From assembly GCA_007922225.1 (NCBI GenBank), contig ML679960.1, positions 3,114,032 through 3,178,031 on the forward strand: a DNA stretch of 64,000 bases. Reading direction: 5' to 3'. The notes beneath the pieces were generated by a model. It saw only the letters and a program-made list of their open reading frames with translations. It was not told the origin of the DNA and did no database searches. Position numbers and translations under genes: made by a program. Source of the stretch: Emydura subglobosa. Taxonomy: Eukaryota > Chordata > Testudines > Chelidae. The first letter of the stretch is position 1. Each line of letters starts with the position of its first letter. Shown here one piece after another: positions 1-12,016 of this stretch.

Positions 1-1130
1 GGTCCCAAACTTGGGAGACATCAAGCCATGCTCCCACTGAACTCAGTGGAAGTGGAGGGCACCCAGAATCCTGCAGGATCAGATCCTGAATTTTTATTAA
101 ATAGCAAAATACACATACCACACACAAAGCACCCCCATGATGCATGTTATTTTCTCTTGCAAAATGTAAACAAGAATGCATTCTTTAAGGACTCTATTGT
201 TCTTAATAGACACAGCCCTGTTTTGAGGCTGGGGTGGAGGCTGTATTGGGGGCATAGGAACAGAGAGGTCATCTGTCGCTACTCCCCTTCAGTGTTCAAA
301 GTGTGCTCCCAGCCCTAGCTAGTTAGTACTATTGGTCAATGAAAGGGAGGAAAGGGCCACACTCTGCCTCCTCCCCACCCCCTTTGAGATTACAATGCTA
401 GTTCTGCATGGTCCTGGCATTCAAGCAAGCACAAAGACTAAAAATGAAGCTGGGCCCTCCCTGTATGGGGGCAGGGAACACGGGAGAAGTGAGAGATCTC
501 TTGTACCCACTTCCCTACTTCTCCACACAAATCAGGCCCAGCCACAATCTGGCCCTGCATGGGGAACTGTTTAATGGGAAGAAGTCAATGTGCCAAAAAT
601 CAAAGACAGCAGGAAGTCCTTTTATTTTAGACCAGCTAATACCTATCCACGATTTTTCAACTGCACTCTCTTGCTGATTGATATTTAAAGAGATGGTTTG
701 GCACTGGACATTCAGTACATGTCTTGCAAGGACATGGCAGAGGGAAGAGGTGAGTAATCAAAGACATGCCAAAGACTTGTCAAGAAAAAGAAAAAACTTA
801 TGCTCAATACTAATCAAGCCATGCTCTGTGCCAGTCCGACTGCTCATCCTTCTAAGAGAGAGCCAAGTCTTTCAGAGCAAATCCACTGCAGGGAGCACAA
901 ATACCTTTTGTATTTGTCAGATGGAAATGAAAGTTTGGGAGGCTGAAAATAAAAAAAAACAAAACCCTGCCTTCTGCTTTGTAGTAAATAATGGTTCTAG
1001 GTGCAGAGAGCGTTTGCATTGCGGTGGGGAAACTTGAAAGAAACAGGTAGCATTTGTGGCTGTGGCACTGAGGGCGGGGTTGAGTTTCCTTGTACATGTC
1101 TTCCCAAGTATTTCAGACCTCAGCACCAAC
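1..1130. other. No recognisable feature
   Basis: Mixed-composition sequence with only short frames on both strands (up to about 119 codons) and no domain, motif or repeat family that I recognise. I treat it as non-coding. Confidence 0.5.
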
Positions 1131-1134
1131 ATCC

Positions 1135-1850
1135 ATGCCAGGACCAGATTAAGGTGCATGCAGCCTAGCACATGCCTAGGGCCCAAATTCAGGGGGGGAC
1201 TCCGAAACCATAGGCCACAGAGTCAGGGGAAGTGGGGCACCTGACCACTGAAGAGAAACCTGAATGGTGCTGCGACCCCCTGCACCAGGTTGCAACGCCA
1301 CTCACTCACACTGGAGAAGCAGCAACCAAACCTGATTAAGCGGTACTGTGGGCTGCCAGGTAGGATTGCAGCTCCTCTCAGGTTTGGCCCAGCCACTAAG
1401 ATTGCCACCTGGCCAGTTTTTCAGCCGGCAACTGTAAACCACTGTGCAGCAATTGGTGCACAGGTCACATGGCTGTTGGGAGCGCTGTTAGCACGGCACT
1501 TGGGTCCCATCCTTGAGGTGTGGGGCCCTCAACATGGCAACACAGCAGCTGAGGCTTCTGCTCCTCTCAACGTCAGGGCAGTGAAACGGGATGGACAGAT
1601 CTGAAGCTCACCAGCAGAGAGAGGTAAGGAGCGGGGACCAGGGTGGAGCAGAAGGAGAGGGCCGATGTAGGGGCTCATGAGCCAGGAGGTCAGGGTGCTG
1701 GTGCAGGGGAGTGCCTGAGCAGGGAAAGCAGGGTCAGATTGGGGGAGAGGATGGGGCACAGCTAGTGGCCATTTTATCTGTGCCCAGTGACGAGGCCCAG
1801 AAGCGTGTGTTTGCCTAGAGTCCACTGATGGGTTAATCTAGCCCTGGTCC
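1135..1850. repeat. Possible degraded interspersed repeat, GC-richer
   Basis: This segment is richer in G and C than its surroundings. Its opening (around 1,138-1,200: accagattaaggtgcatgc, then cctagggccc) resembles the rearranged 'gccctaggca' style of dispersed reptile repeats that is also hinted at near 3,615, 4,380 and 46,945. No terminal repeats or target duplications could be placed. Frames of about 100 codons on both strands look like chance products of the composition. Confidence 0.25.
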
Positions 1851-2555
1851 CTGCTATTCTAGTGGAGAGAGTTGTTCTTGCCACACTGTGTTGTTCTGAT
1901 ATGGAAAAATTCACACTGAAGCCTATAGAAAAGCAACCAAAACTCATCTGCACAGTACTCTGACTGCTGCAGCCATGGAGCAGGAATTTCCTCTGTGGTT
2001 TGCCACAGTTGAACTAGAGCACACTGGTAAAATGATACAAATAATCATCTCAGTTGGGGCCTAACCCACATTTATCTGCCACTCTCTAGTGATGACCAGT
2101 TAGAGATTTATGGCCAGATTCTGCCTACCTGCTGTGCAGATGCTCGAGATGGGACAGAAAGCACAAAAAGTTCCTTTTCGTTCCCGCCCCTAGGCAGAGG
2201 TTTGGTACTGAAGACACTGAGTCACTCTTTTGAGCACACTTTTCTAGGGCCTCCACCAGCTAAAGCAGCCCAAGGGGTCAGAGTCATGGACCTGCCCCAC
2301 CCCTGCAGCAGCCAGCAGCACCTGCACTTCTCCTGAGGGATGGTGCGCACTGCACATCTTCTTTGCATACTTGGGAGATCTGGGAGGGAGCAGGTCTCTC
2401 TGAGCTACCCCTGTGCAAAGCAGCTTCCGCAGATGAGCTCTGATCTCTAGCAGCATCGATCTTCCTGAGGTTTTATTAATTAGGTACAGTATATCCCTTA
2501 ATAAAGGGAAAAAATCAAGTAATGCAATAATATAGACACTTTTCACTTCTACTGC
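1850..2555. other. No recognisable feature
   Basis: Nothing with coding or repeat character could be identified. A minus-strand frame of 126 codons (2,244-2,624) runs into the MIR fragment that follows and shows no domain. Confidence 0.4.
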
Positions 2556-2559
2556 ACCT

Positions 2560-2740
2560 TCCATCCAAGTGCCTGATAGTGCGCTACAAATATTAGTAAG
2601 TGTCGCCTCCCAAGACTCCTGCAAAACAGGGTATTTATCATTGTGTCCATTTTAAAAAATGAGGAAACACAGGCTCAGAGAGGTTAATTATCTTGCCCCT
2701 GCTTACACAGGAAGTCTTTGGCAGAGCCACGAACATTTTT
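2560..2740 (-). repeat. MIR-type SINE fragment
   Basis: The stretch around 2,652-2,715 reads as the reverse complement of the MIR core and tail region: a 'gaggaaacacaggctcagag' block, then 'ttaattatcttgcccctgcttacacag' style sequence and 'ggcagagccacgaac'. This order is diagnostic for antisense MIR or related CORE-SINEs of amniotes. The tRNA-derived head is not evident, so the copy is partial and old. The sequence just after (2,755-2,830, with 'aggtcccagtcctaaagagc') resembles the dispersed repeat at 41.1 kb. Confidence 0.7.
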
Positions 2741-2839
2741 ATTACTGTTATTTCTTTACATAGCAACAACAGTTTTCTAGAGATTTTACAATCAGGAACA
2801 AAGACAAGGTCCCAGTCCTAAAGAGCTTATCATCAAAAT

Positions 2840-3600
2840 AAGATGAACCTGAATCTTCTGAGGCTCAGCCCTGTGCATGCCATAAGCCCTCCTTACATTT
2901 ATGCCTCAAATATGATCTTACAGAAAATTGTGAGACTATCAAAATGTATATTGGCTTCAGTGAGACTGCTCACACACATGAAGTTACACGTGTTTACAGG
3001 ATCAGGGCCAGAGTTGGCAGAGAACCCCTACTATATGTTTTTAAACAATTTTTTTAAAAGGATACATGCACCCACTGCATGACGATACACTATTTAAAAA
3101 GCAATGAAAACAAAAGTGAGGTGGTGTTCTCCCAAAACAATGCATGTGCTCCCCTGGCTGCCTCTGTTACATATCATTTCCACAGCTGTGCACGTTGCCG
3201 CTGAGGTAATCAATGATGCTGGCACAGTAGGAGAATACAAAGAAAGCTAGACTCTGTTGGCTTCTGCTCCAATGAAAACACAGGAGGAGAAAAGAGCAAG
3301 CACAATTTTTGTCCTTTTTCTTTTGGCAAACAGCAGCAGGAAAACGAGTTCAGTCTCCGAGCTTTCAAAATGATATTGCAAACTGTACAGGGTCAAACAG
3401 ATTTTTGTTTTCCTGTAGTTGTCTTTTGTAGTGCAAAAAAGGATATTTTCAGATGCTTTTACTTTTCTTTTTTTCCTGCAGTCTGCTGGTGCATATGCCT
3501 TGTTGCACTCAATTTCACAGTTTATGTTAATCAGAAACACTTCAAACTCACCTTCAATTTTTTTTTCAAGTTCTAGCTTCACACCAACAAAAGCCAAGGC
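2840..3600. other. No recognisable feature
   Basis: AT-rich sequence. A 145-codon minus-strand frame (3,247-3,684) is lysine-, phenylalanine- and leucine-rich without any recognised motif, and it starts inside the repeat-like segment at 3,615, so it is probably fortuitous. Confidence 0.4.
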
Positions 3601-3611
3601 TTTGCACAGAA

Positions 3612-3765
3612 ACAGCCACCCAGAGGTGGTGCTACCCTTTGGGGGCTCTGAGCAGGAATATTTTGGGGCCCCCTCCACAAACAAGACATACTAAAAAAGC
3701 AAATGGGGGCCCCCTTGAGCTGCTTTGGACCATAAGCAATTGCTTAGTCTGCTTATGCTTAATGC
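3612..3765. repeat. Possible interspersed repeat fragment
   Basis: A short GC-rich block ('ctaccctttgggggctctga', then several ggggcccc-type runs, ending 'gcttaatgccagccctgcag') stands out from its AT-rich flanks. It resembles the 'gccggcccta' class of dispersed reptile repeats seen nearby at 4.4 kb. No termini could be fixed. Confidence 0.3.
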
Positions 3766-4375
3766 CAGCCCTGCAGCCTCTTTCAAGGTGTTACCATCTG
3801 CCTAAATAAAACAGAACTTTTACAAACCCACCAGTCCCTGCCAGTGAGTCATAGCAAATACAGTTCTACACCAAGCATGCAGAAGAGGCAGATGAAACAT
3901 AAAAAGACAGGTGATTTAATCTTCCAGCATAGGAATGCCATCTATAACTTTTTTTCACACAGAGACACAGCTCTGAAACTAACGAATCTTAGAGCTCTCA
4001 TCCTCAGCTCGAACATTCAGACAGCAAGAAAGAAAAAGAGTTACCCTGTAAGAACGTCCATTCAAAAACTGTGCTTATTCAGAGACCTTTGCAGCAAAAA
4101 CTCAAGAACCCTGTAACTGCAGACATGTATACCGACTTAACACTGATTTTTTTCCCATTGAATATAGGTCAGATTTTTACCTGCAGTTGTACTCCTTATC
4201 CTGACCATCCCTTCTCTACAGCAATGGCTGCAGGGAAATGCGAATGTTTCCAAGGATCCCTTGATCCCACAAATGGCAAAAATGATACTTTATCACTGAG
4301 CTCCTGCAGACACAGCTTCTCTTTCCTCTTTCCCAATGGACAGTGAATGGCCAGAATACTATGGAGAAAAGGTGT
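3765..4375. other. No recognisable feature
   Basis: No domain, repeat family or terminal structure recognised. Overlapping frames of 75-101 codons on both strands are chance frames. Confidence 0.4.
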
Positions 4376-4680
4376 GTCAGAGCCGGCCCTAGATGAAATA
4401 GTATCCCAAGTAAGGAGTGAAGACGCTCCCTCCCTGCCCTCCCCCCCATTTGTTAAACTTTTCAATACCTTATTTTTTATTGCATTTGTAGCCCATTTCA
4501 CAACTTTGAGGCACGATTTGCATGCATGATTTATCCCAGTCAGATAAGATGATAAATTTGCATGCTAGGATCCATAAATCTGTATTTACAAAAACAGCAC
4601 CCTGAGCCCGGTGCCCCCCAAGCCTGGCACCCCACACAGTCACTTGGGTCACCTGCCCCTTAATCCGGCCGTAGATCTGA
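4376..4680. repeat. Possible non-autonomous DNA transposon
   Basis: The left edge reads tcagagccggccctaga and the right edge reads taatccggccgtagatctga, so the ends are roughly inverted (tcaga...ccggc). Between them lie an AT-rich core and a GC-rich tail ('gagcccggtgccccccaagc'). This organisation suggests a short palindromic element of the 'ccggcccta' class. The terminal match is imperfect and no target duplication was established. Confidence 0.35.
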
Positions 4681-5190
4681 TGGGTCCCATTTTGAGACTG
4701 CGAGTATTTTTTCCTCCCCTTCTGCTCTCTCGAGAAAGTTACTTAGCATTAGATGTGGTGTACAAAGTTATGCATCTAAACATTTCTAGATCAATATACC
4801 TACACATCCACATCTGCACAATGGATTGTCAGTGGCATGAACAGGTGGCCTCAAGTGTATAGCAGAGTGTAGGCCTTCAGAAAATAAATAAATATGAAAA
4901 CCAAACACCTTTATCCAAAAGCAACAGCAAATCAACTTGACATTAGAAAACTGTTCAGCACAACCTTAGTCTCAACCTAACTTTCAATCCCCTGACCTGC
5001 ATGACCACTGTTACTTCAGTCTTACCTTTTCTCTCTTCCCCCCACAAAAAAGAAAGAAACAGAAGTCTTTACATACAATTTCAGTGGAGGTGGGGCAGCA
5101 TAAAACTGCAGGTACTCCATGAAACACCAGGCCCTCAGTCTCTATTTTAGAGCTTCAGAATTCACAAGTGGTTCAGCGATTTTAAAGCCG
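4680..5190. other. No recognisable feature
   Basis: AT-rich sequence without identifiable genes or repeats. Confidence 0.4.
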
Positions 5191-5194
5191 AGCT

Positions 5195-5450
5195 TTTAGC
5201 GGGGAGCCAGTAGATCATTTAGTCTGACCTCCTGAATATCACAGGTCACTTTGTTTCAGCCAGTTACTCCTGCATCGAATCCAATAACGTGTGTTTGACT
5301 AAAGCGGATCGTCCAGAAGGGTATCCAGGCTTGATTTGAAGACCTCAGGAGATGAAGAATCCACTACTTGCTTTGGTACCTTTTGCTAAGGATTAATCAC
5401 CCTCCTTGTGCGCCTTATTTCTATGTTCTTTGTTATAAATGCTGATAGCC
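5195..5450 (-). mobile_element. CR1 LINE 3' tail fragment
   Basis: The plus strand shows 'atttagtctgacctcctgaa', the reverse complement of a conserved stretch close to the 3' end of CR1 LINEs, followed by 'aggcttgatttgaagacctc', 'gaatccactacttgctttgg' and 'ttaatcaccctccttgtg'. The same order occurs in the minus-strand CR1 tail at 48.9 kb. Only 3' sequence remains, as expected for 5'-truncated LINE insertions. No reading frame survives. Confidence 0.65.
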
Positions 5451-5699
5451 TCTAAAATATTGTCAGGCTGTGCTCCTTTGAGCTAAATGGTTCACCATGT
5501 CACTGCGGCAGTGAAGAGAATTCCTACAGGACAGGCAACACCTACAGCAATATTTAGCTACTCATCTACTCATCTAGCCACATTCAAACATATGCTTGAA
5601 TGATGTGGGCATATTCTCTTGGGAACAGGGAATATTTCACTGGGAGCAAATATTATTCTGCTCTAACAGGGGTATGTTGCAAAACTACCTTGTATCTAT

Positions 5700-5790
5700 A
5701 TGCATTAAGATCTATATCCAGCAAAGCACTTAAGTATTGAAAAACTTTTAGCACCTGCTTAAATGCTTGGCTGGACTGGGACCTAATTGT
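5700..5790. repeat. Palindromic 'acttaagca' repeat fragment
   Basis: Contains 'gcaaagcacttaagtattg' and 'cacctgcttaaatgcttggc', fragments of a palindromic repeat built from cacttaagcatgtgctta-type units. Fuller copies are at 33.7, 36.1 and 37.2 kb. Confidence 0.45.
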
Positions 5791-6470
5791 GTTGTATTAT
5801 GAGCAGAAGGTGCCTTCCCATCTCAGCCATCTAATGGGAGCTCATCTGAAAAATCAGATTAGTGTTTTGCAGGAGGTAGAGAGAAGCGCTGCCATAAAGT
5901 TTCACAAGTGGCTAAAAGATGGGTTGGAATGATCCCTATTATTTTGATTTCTTGGTAGTAGAGCCTGAGAAATCCTGCTCTGGTTGGAATAGGTATTTTT
6001 TATGACAGTACCGAATAGGGGAATTCAGGAAGGAAAATGGGATCACTTCTTGCTCATTGAGACACCAATTCACAAGAAAAATGTCTAGCTCAGAGCTATT
6101 TCATAGCTTAGTAGCGCTCAGGTTTCAGAGCATTCTTTTACAGGGCCTTCACAAACAAGAAAAGTGGAAAGAGCCCTCAATATAGAACTTCTATCATTGC
6201 TGTATGTGTGCACATATGAATAAATGGAGGGAGTCAATCTTCCGTACTGACAATATTTATGGAGGCTCTTTTCAGAATAGTTACTCCTCTGCATAAGAGA
6301 ATCAGGCTGCTCTGACTTGAGCCTGAAGAAATTTATCTTTAAAGAAAACAAAACAGTGTGTGTTTCCCTCTTCAAGCATATCCTATGGACCAGATGCAGC
6401 ACCCAGTGAAAGCAGTGGAAAGACTCTCATTGGATTAAATCCTGTTAATATTGATAAGAAGACTGGAATT
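5790..6470. other. No recognisable feature
   Basis: No gene or repeat recognised. A 94-codon minus-strand frame (6,118-6,402) has no motif. Confidence 0.4.
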
Positions 6471-6471
6471 T

Positions 6472-6748
6472 TGGCCTTGTCTATATGAACACCTAGTTTG
6501 CAGCAAGCTGGGGTGTAAATCTACCCCCACTAATCTACTATCCCTGTAGACTTTGCTGCCACACACTAAAAAGCTCCCTGGTGTGCTTTAATCTACTCCC
6601 ATTTCAAAGTGGGGTGGATCAAAGTGCACTAAGAATTTGCAGTGAGCAGCAACAAGGTCCACATGGCTAGTTAGTATGCAGCAGGTAGAGCAGGGTAGAT
6701 TTACAACCCCCCATGCCATGAATTAAGTGTTCGTGTAGACACACCCTT
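6472..6748. mobile_element. MITE-like DNA transposon with inverted ends
   Basis: The left end (ccttgtctatatgaacacct) and the right end (aagtgttcgtgtagacacac) are inverted repeats: the reverse complement of the right end gives gtgtgtctacacgaacactt, matching the left in most positions. The roughly 277-bp interior has no coding capacity and partly self-pairs. The 'tgtcta' terminal motif recurs in elements at 29.1, 34.2, 42.4 and 43.5 kb. These features fit a non-autonomous cut-and-paste element. The superfamily was not determined and no target duplication was proven. Confidence 0.6.
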
Positions 6749-6884
6749 GGAGTTTTCTGACTGCAACTTTCTAGGCCTGTGCCCAGTACTAGCAGGAATG
6801 TTGCAGTGACCAAGACAGTTTTGAGTAGTTCATTTGAGTCCTAAATACCTGACCTGTACTCATTTAGATACCAAGGGGGTAAAG

Positions 6885-7835
6885 TAAGAACATAAGAATG
6901 GCCATACTGGGTCAGATCAATGGTCCATCTAGCCCAGTATCCTGTCTAATGACAGTGGCCGATGCCAGGTGCTTCAGAGGGAATGAACAGAACAGGTAAT
7001 CCTCAAGTGATCCATCCCATCGCACATTCCCAGTTTCTGGCAAACAGAGGCTAGAGACACTTCAGAGGATGGTTTTGCTTCCACGCCCATCCTGGCTAAT
7101 AGCCACTGATGGACCTATCCTCCATGTACTTATCTAGTTCTTTTTTGAACCCTCTTATAGTCTTGGCCTTCACAACATCCTCTGGCAAAGAGTTCCATAG
7201 GTAGACTGTGCATTGTGTGAAAAAATACTTCCGTTTGTTCGTTTTAAACTTACTGCCTATTAATTTCATTTGGTGACCCCTACTTCTTGTATTATAAGAA
7301 GGAGTAAATAACCCTTCCTTATTTACTTTCTCCACACCAATCACGATTTTATAGACCTCTATCATATCCCCCTTAGTTGTCTCCTTTCATGGCAGAAAAG
7401 TCCCAGTTTTATTAATTTCTTCTTATATGGAAGCTGTTCCAATCATTTTTGTTGGCCTTTTCTATAGCTTTTCCAATTCCAATATATCTTTTTGACATGG
7501 GGCTATCAACCCTGCATGCAATATTCAAGATGTGGGCATACCATGGATTTATAAAGAGGCAATATATTTTCTGTCGTATCTATCCCCTTCCTAATGATTT
7601 CCAACATTCTGTTAGCTTTTTTGACTGGTGCTGCACATTGAATGGATGTTTGCAGGGATCTCTCCACAATGACTCCAAGATCTCTTCCTTGAGCAGTAAC
7701 AACTAATTTAGACCCCATCATTTTATATGTATAATTGGGATTAGGTTTTCCAATGTGCATTACTTTGCCTTTATCAGCATGCCATTTTGTTGCCCAGTCA
7801 CCCAGTTTTGTGAAATCCCTTTGTAACATTTCGCA
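6885..7835 (-). mobile_element. CR1-family LINE, 3' part with RT remnant
   Basis: On the minus strand the coding remnants run from 7,829 down to 7,096. The first (7,829-7,506) matches the region after the catalytic loop of CR1 reverse transcriptase: LGDWATKWH, then KVMHIGKPNPNYTY, DLGVIVE, KKANRMLEIIRKGI and PHLEYC. The second (7,365-7,096) matches the C-terminal end: [32 protein letters not shown] and LDKYMED. The two lie in different frames, with the intervening part damaged. The sequence continues to a 3' end at about 6,885, where the plus strand reads gaacataagaatggccatac. The copy is truncated upstream of the catalytic motif and cannot be active. It was recognised by protein similarity to CR1; the subfamily was not resolved. 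Confidence 0.85.
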
Positions 7836-7839
7836 AATA

Positions 7840-8440
7840 ACTCTCTAACTTATAGATATTTAGAGTGAAGGAGACAGTCACAAACAACAGATATTTCCCA
7901 CTCTGATGCATCCTTATAATGAAAGCTCAGGATATCACTTTATCTTGTTTTATGGAAAGTCGGATAACTTTCTAGCCATTTAGTACATGTGCTCTGACAA
8001 TAATGCACCACTACAAAAATAGCATGGAAAAATACAAACAGAACAACTTGTGATCCTTAAAAGGTCACAGTCAAGTCAAATTTGGCCCAACATACAGGTG
8101 TCATGCAACCAAACTTTTACAAGACCAATGTAAATGTCTCTGTTTTTATTTTATAGAAATTTATTTTTTAAACAAAACATATTGTTCCCCAAAACATAGC
8201 AGCAAAGAGGAAATAACTATATCAAGGACAAACATCATTAATATTCGTCATCCAAGCTGAAAATAATGCAAAATAGATAGCAATATTGAAAATTGGATTT
8301 TTTTTTTATACTTTTGATTGTAAGTATAACAAGAATATACATGGGCATAATGCATTCCCTTTGTTTTTAAAAGTATTTAGATCCAAGCAAAGGGCATTTC
8401 TATATGTATATCATACCAAATAGATACCAAACCATATGGT
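7840..8440. other. No recognisable feature
   Basis: AT-rich sequence with short homopolymer runs, including a T run near 8,300. No gene or repeat recognised. Confidence 0.4.
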
Positions 8441-8444
8441 AGGG

Positions 8445-8615
8445 GTAAGTTGAAGCTGGGGAGGCTGGCACTGATATGGAAGAGCCAGGTTCAATTCCCT
8501 CCTCTGCTATATATGTCCTGTATGACCTTGGGCAAGCCACTTAGCCTCTCTGCACCTTAATCCCCATCTATACAAAGGGCATCATCCTGCCTCACAGGGA
8601 TCCCAGAGAGGAGAG
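8445..8615 (+). repeat. MIR-type SINE
   Basis: This segment carries the hallmark MIR order in the sense direction: 'ggttcaattccctcctctgc' (containing a B-box-like ggttcaattcc), then 'tgaccttgggcaagccactt', 'agcctctctgcacc', 'ccatctatacaaagggcatc' and 'ctgcctcacagggat'. The central 'cttgggcaagccactta' block is the conserved CORE-SINE domain. The copy spans most of the element without an obvious large gap. MIRs are ancient amniote SINEs mobilised by L2-type LINEs, so this copy is a fossil. Confidence 0.85.
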
Positions 8616-8619
8616 GGGC

Positions 8620-9885
8620 CCTGTCAGGATAAAAGCAGGACCATTGAAATGTCATGGAATGATTCCACTACAATTAAGTCAGTCACAGGATACACAGACA
8701 TAGAAGTCGACTGTATTTATTTTGGAAATAATTGATTGTTTGCCCATTTCCTTTCAAACTGGTTCAAATTCTGTGTTGCTCCATGATAAGGTTTACACCA
8801 ATCAAGCTGAGCCATGCAGTCCTTTGTGTTCCTCCCTGACACTGAGATTGCTTTTTTGTCCACTGTTAACAATAACAACAGAACTCTTTCAGTTTAATAC
8901 TCTCACCTCTGATGAGTAATCTAGTAAAGAAGTTTCTTTACAATATAGGGTTTTAAATGGACAGAAAACGAATGGGGCATCAAAAATGTCATTGTTAGCA
9001 AAGCAGAAGTATCCTATAGGAGAAATATAAGAGACAAGATGTAGACCAGAATAATATTGTGCAGGGCCATGAAGGTGAAGACAAGAAGTTTGATGTTAAT
9101 GTGGTGTTCAAGGGTGTACCTGTGGAGGGGAGTTTTTAAAATGTGTTTCTTCATGCCAAAATCTAACATTGGTTCCCAAGAGTTTAACAACTTGAGCCAA
9201 ACAACAAAATGAGCCAAATTCAATTTCAGTGTAAATCCATTATAGTCAAGGGATCAATGTGCTCCACTGTGTGGATTTAATCACAGAGTAATATGAACTA
9301 CTAGATTTAGAGACATGAAATAAAATTAAAGGACATACAAGAGTTTGAATTGTGTTTTAAATAATTTCTACATAATTCTATATAATTTCTAAATAATTAC
9401 CCTTCTCTTGATAGACTATATAGAAATAATGTTTTGCATGATCTGCACAGGTAAAATATAAATTGAAATTGTTTTTTCTCCACTGAGGGTCTTCTCTGCT
9501 GTACAATTAATTTTATTAGTCCACGAGCAGACTTGTCCAACACAGCTGACAATGACTAATCTGCTTGGTAAAACACGTTGGTTACCCCTCGTTACACCTA
9601 TTTAAGCGATCTAATGGGAGAAAGGCATTTGAAATGATTAATGGTGTGATGTTTGGTGTTAATGGATTGAATGTTTTTCCCTTTCTTTATCAATGAAGAA
9701 AAGCAGCATTTGGTTTCACTTAGCTACAACACCAACTACTTACTACCTCTCCGTCTCCTCAGTATGAGTTTTTGGGTTGGGCTTAGAATGGAAGAAGAGG
9801 AGGGTAGGGCATAGAAGGAGTCAAACTCTCTCATTGCAGATATTCCAGAGAGTCTGCTTCTGGAGGAGTTTGCCAAAGTGTCTGG
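8620..9885. other. No recognisable feature
   Basis: AT-rich sequence without recognised genes or repeats. Around 9,360-9,400 there are locally repeated 'ataatttcta' units. Confidence 0.4.
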
Positions 9886-9887
9886 GG

Positions 9888-9962
9888 TGAAATCCTGGCT
9901 CCATTAAACTTGTCAATGGGAGTTTTGCCATTGACTTCAACAGGACCAGGATTCTACACATG
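9888..9962. repeat. Short palindromic dispersed repeat
   Basis: The segment 'aaatcctggctccattaaac ... gccattgacttcaacaggac caggattc' folds on itself (tcctggctcc with ggaccagga; 'gtcaatggga' with 'gccattgac'). Similar 'cattgacttcaatggg' palindromes occur at 57.6 kb and in fragments elsewhere, which suggests a dispersed family. Confidence 0.4.
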
Positions 9963-9964
9963 AC

Positions 9965-11980
9965 GTTAGGGAGAACTTGATCGCTCTGTATCTAAAGCTA
10001 TCCTACAAAAGACTGGGGGGAAAAATAAGTCTCTTACTTTCTTAGCTGCTAAAAAAATATGATCCAAATATTAAGGAAAGGCAGTACTGAAAAAATAACC
10101 TAAATGGAAGTATTTCCAAAACTGAATGACATTTAGGTAAAATTTAAAAGTGGCAACTTTTTCACTCTGCTTTAATTTTGCATAGTCTTAAAGCTGGGTT
10201 TACCGTAGACCACTGCTGTATTTGCATCACTTATTCAAGATTCTGTTGCTGATGTCTGTATATATTTTTGTGAGGGAATAGTTATGTCACGCTTGAGTGT
10301 CTTAATCATCGAGGGTTATCAGTGTACTCAGCCCCTGTGGACACATTGTCCCTTCTACAAGGAGATGGTAGTCCAAGGACTGGACCTGCTCTCATTGAAA
10401 TTAAAAGCAAAAATCTGAAGTGGAGGATCAGGCCCTATTGCATACAGGTATTTGTATGATGGACCTGATTTTCCGAGGATGGATGTGCAGACTGCAAAAA
10501 TTGAGGCACCCAAAATCACTAGGCACATCTGAAAATCTTGCGTGATATCCCCATCATAAGTAGGTAGGTATGTACAGAGGTATATAGACCAACGATCTAT
10601 ACAACTCAGGTATCTGTGAGCCATAAACTTAAAGTCCATTCTTAAAAAGATATAGGATTTTGTCTGTTGTTTATCTGGCTGTCGTTGGTGAATTATTGTG
10701 ATAGGCTTTGGAGAAGTAGTGTGTCTTAAAAAGGGGGGGTTGAATGAAGAAGGGAAGGTGATTTGGCAAGAGGCCTAATCCTCCAAGATACCAGGCCCCC
10801 TCTGCGAGGTGCTGGCTGCTGCCTTCAGTTCCCATTAAAGGTTTGTTTTTTAAAATTGGGCTTTTTTGCTTCATGCCGGGAATAGAAGTCAGGGTGCCAA
10901 CATGCCAAACCCAAATCTCATGCCCTTTGTCATCATGACTTTCAGGATTAATGTAAAATCTCTGTGGGTGGAGCAGCTCAACCACATAAGGCCACAATCT
11001 GCTTCTAACACCAAAACAGATCCCAAGAATCCCAATATCCAACATTCTCCTGCTATCTCACTGGCAGGCACATGACCCATTGGCAAAGTGTGTGCTCTGT
11101 CACTTTCTGGTCGCTCCTTCACATAGAGGAAAACATCCTACTTCTGTTACAAGTTATTCCTTGAGCTCAAATAGAAGAGGTCTGTGCTAATCTGATCCCC
11201 TCTTAAATTAACACTTATTGGGGACTGGATATTTTTGCTATTGAGGGATAATTTAAGTGGTGGTTCAGGTTAGCATTTATTGGAGGTCAAGATGGCTCAT
11301 GCCTCAGAGCACAGCTTCCAGGTTATATAGCCTCTCACCTGTAGATGACCAGTTTGAATCCAGCCCAGCAAGGATTAAAAGTTGTTCCCAGCTAATGGAT
11401 GTTTGGTGTCCCAATATGAGAGGAGTTTGATGAGTCTCAGTTCTAGTTCCCACATCATATCCTCACCAGCACTTTGCACTGATTGGCAGACTCACCAGAA
11501 AGGCTAAGTAGTGCATGGGTCATGTATACAAAGCCCATTCCATTCATATCAGGATTGAGACCAGGAGCAGGACCCAGAAGCTTGCTTTGCAGTTAAAGAG
11601 GGACTTTTTTGATCTCCATTATCAGTTAGATGTCTTTCATCAGCACTAAAATAAAACAATTTTCAGCTGAAGTTTATGACTACCTGCAAATTAGTTGCTG
11701 ATACGCAAGTTAGCTCATGACATAATTTGCATAAAATGCAACGTGGCGCTGCACATAACTTGGCAGTTATGGATTTGACCACTCTCCGAAATACTAGAAT
11801 CCACGGCTCCCACTAATGTCAATGTACCCCATTGTTAACAGGTATCTCACCCAGTAGATGGCTCTAAAATTACATGGTATCACAATTGACCTGAGCAAGC
11901 TGAATGCAGTTTCTGTGCTACTCATGACAGTTGCACTCTGGTTACTTTGTGTGCAGTGGTAGCAAGTGTACACAGATATG
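9965..11980. other. Mostly unrecognised; one dispersed-repeat fragment at 10,440-10,530
   Basis: A fragment at 10,440-10,530 ('ggacctgattttccgagga' to 'aggcacatctgaaaatcttg') resembles the palindromic 'cctgattttcagagg' repeat also seen at 36.3 and 59.2 kb. A segment near 11,290-11,370 contains 'ccagtttgaatccagccc', which resembles a pol III B box, but no A box or tRNA-derived SINE could be assigned. No gene is supported. Confidence 0.35.
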
Positions 11981-12000
11981 GTGATATTGCTTCTCTCACA

Positions 12001-12016
12001 CATATACACACACACA
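12001..12016. repeat. Short AC dinucleotide repeat
   Basis: A short (ac) microsatellite, 'catatacacacacacacc'. Confidence 0.6.

Noticed and set aside
3247..3684. 145-codon open frame on the minus strand
   Set aside because: No recognisable domain, starts in repeat-like sequence and has low-complexity Lys/Phe/Leu content. No conserved exon borders seen.
11290..11400. Possible tRNA-derived SINE (B-box-like agtttgaatcc)
   Set aside because: No A box at the right distance and no SINE body or tail recognised.
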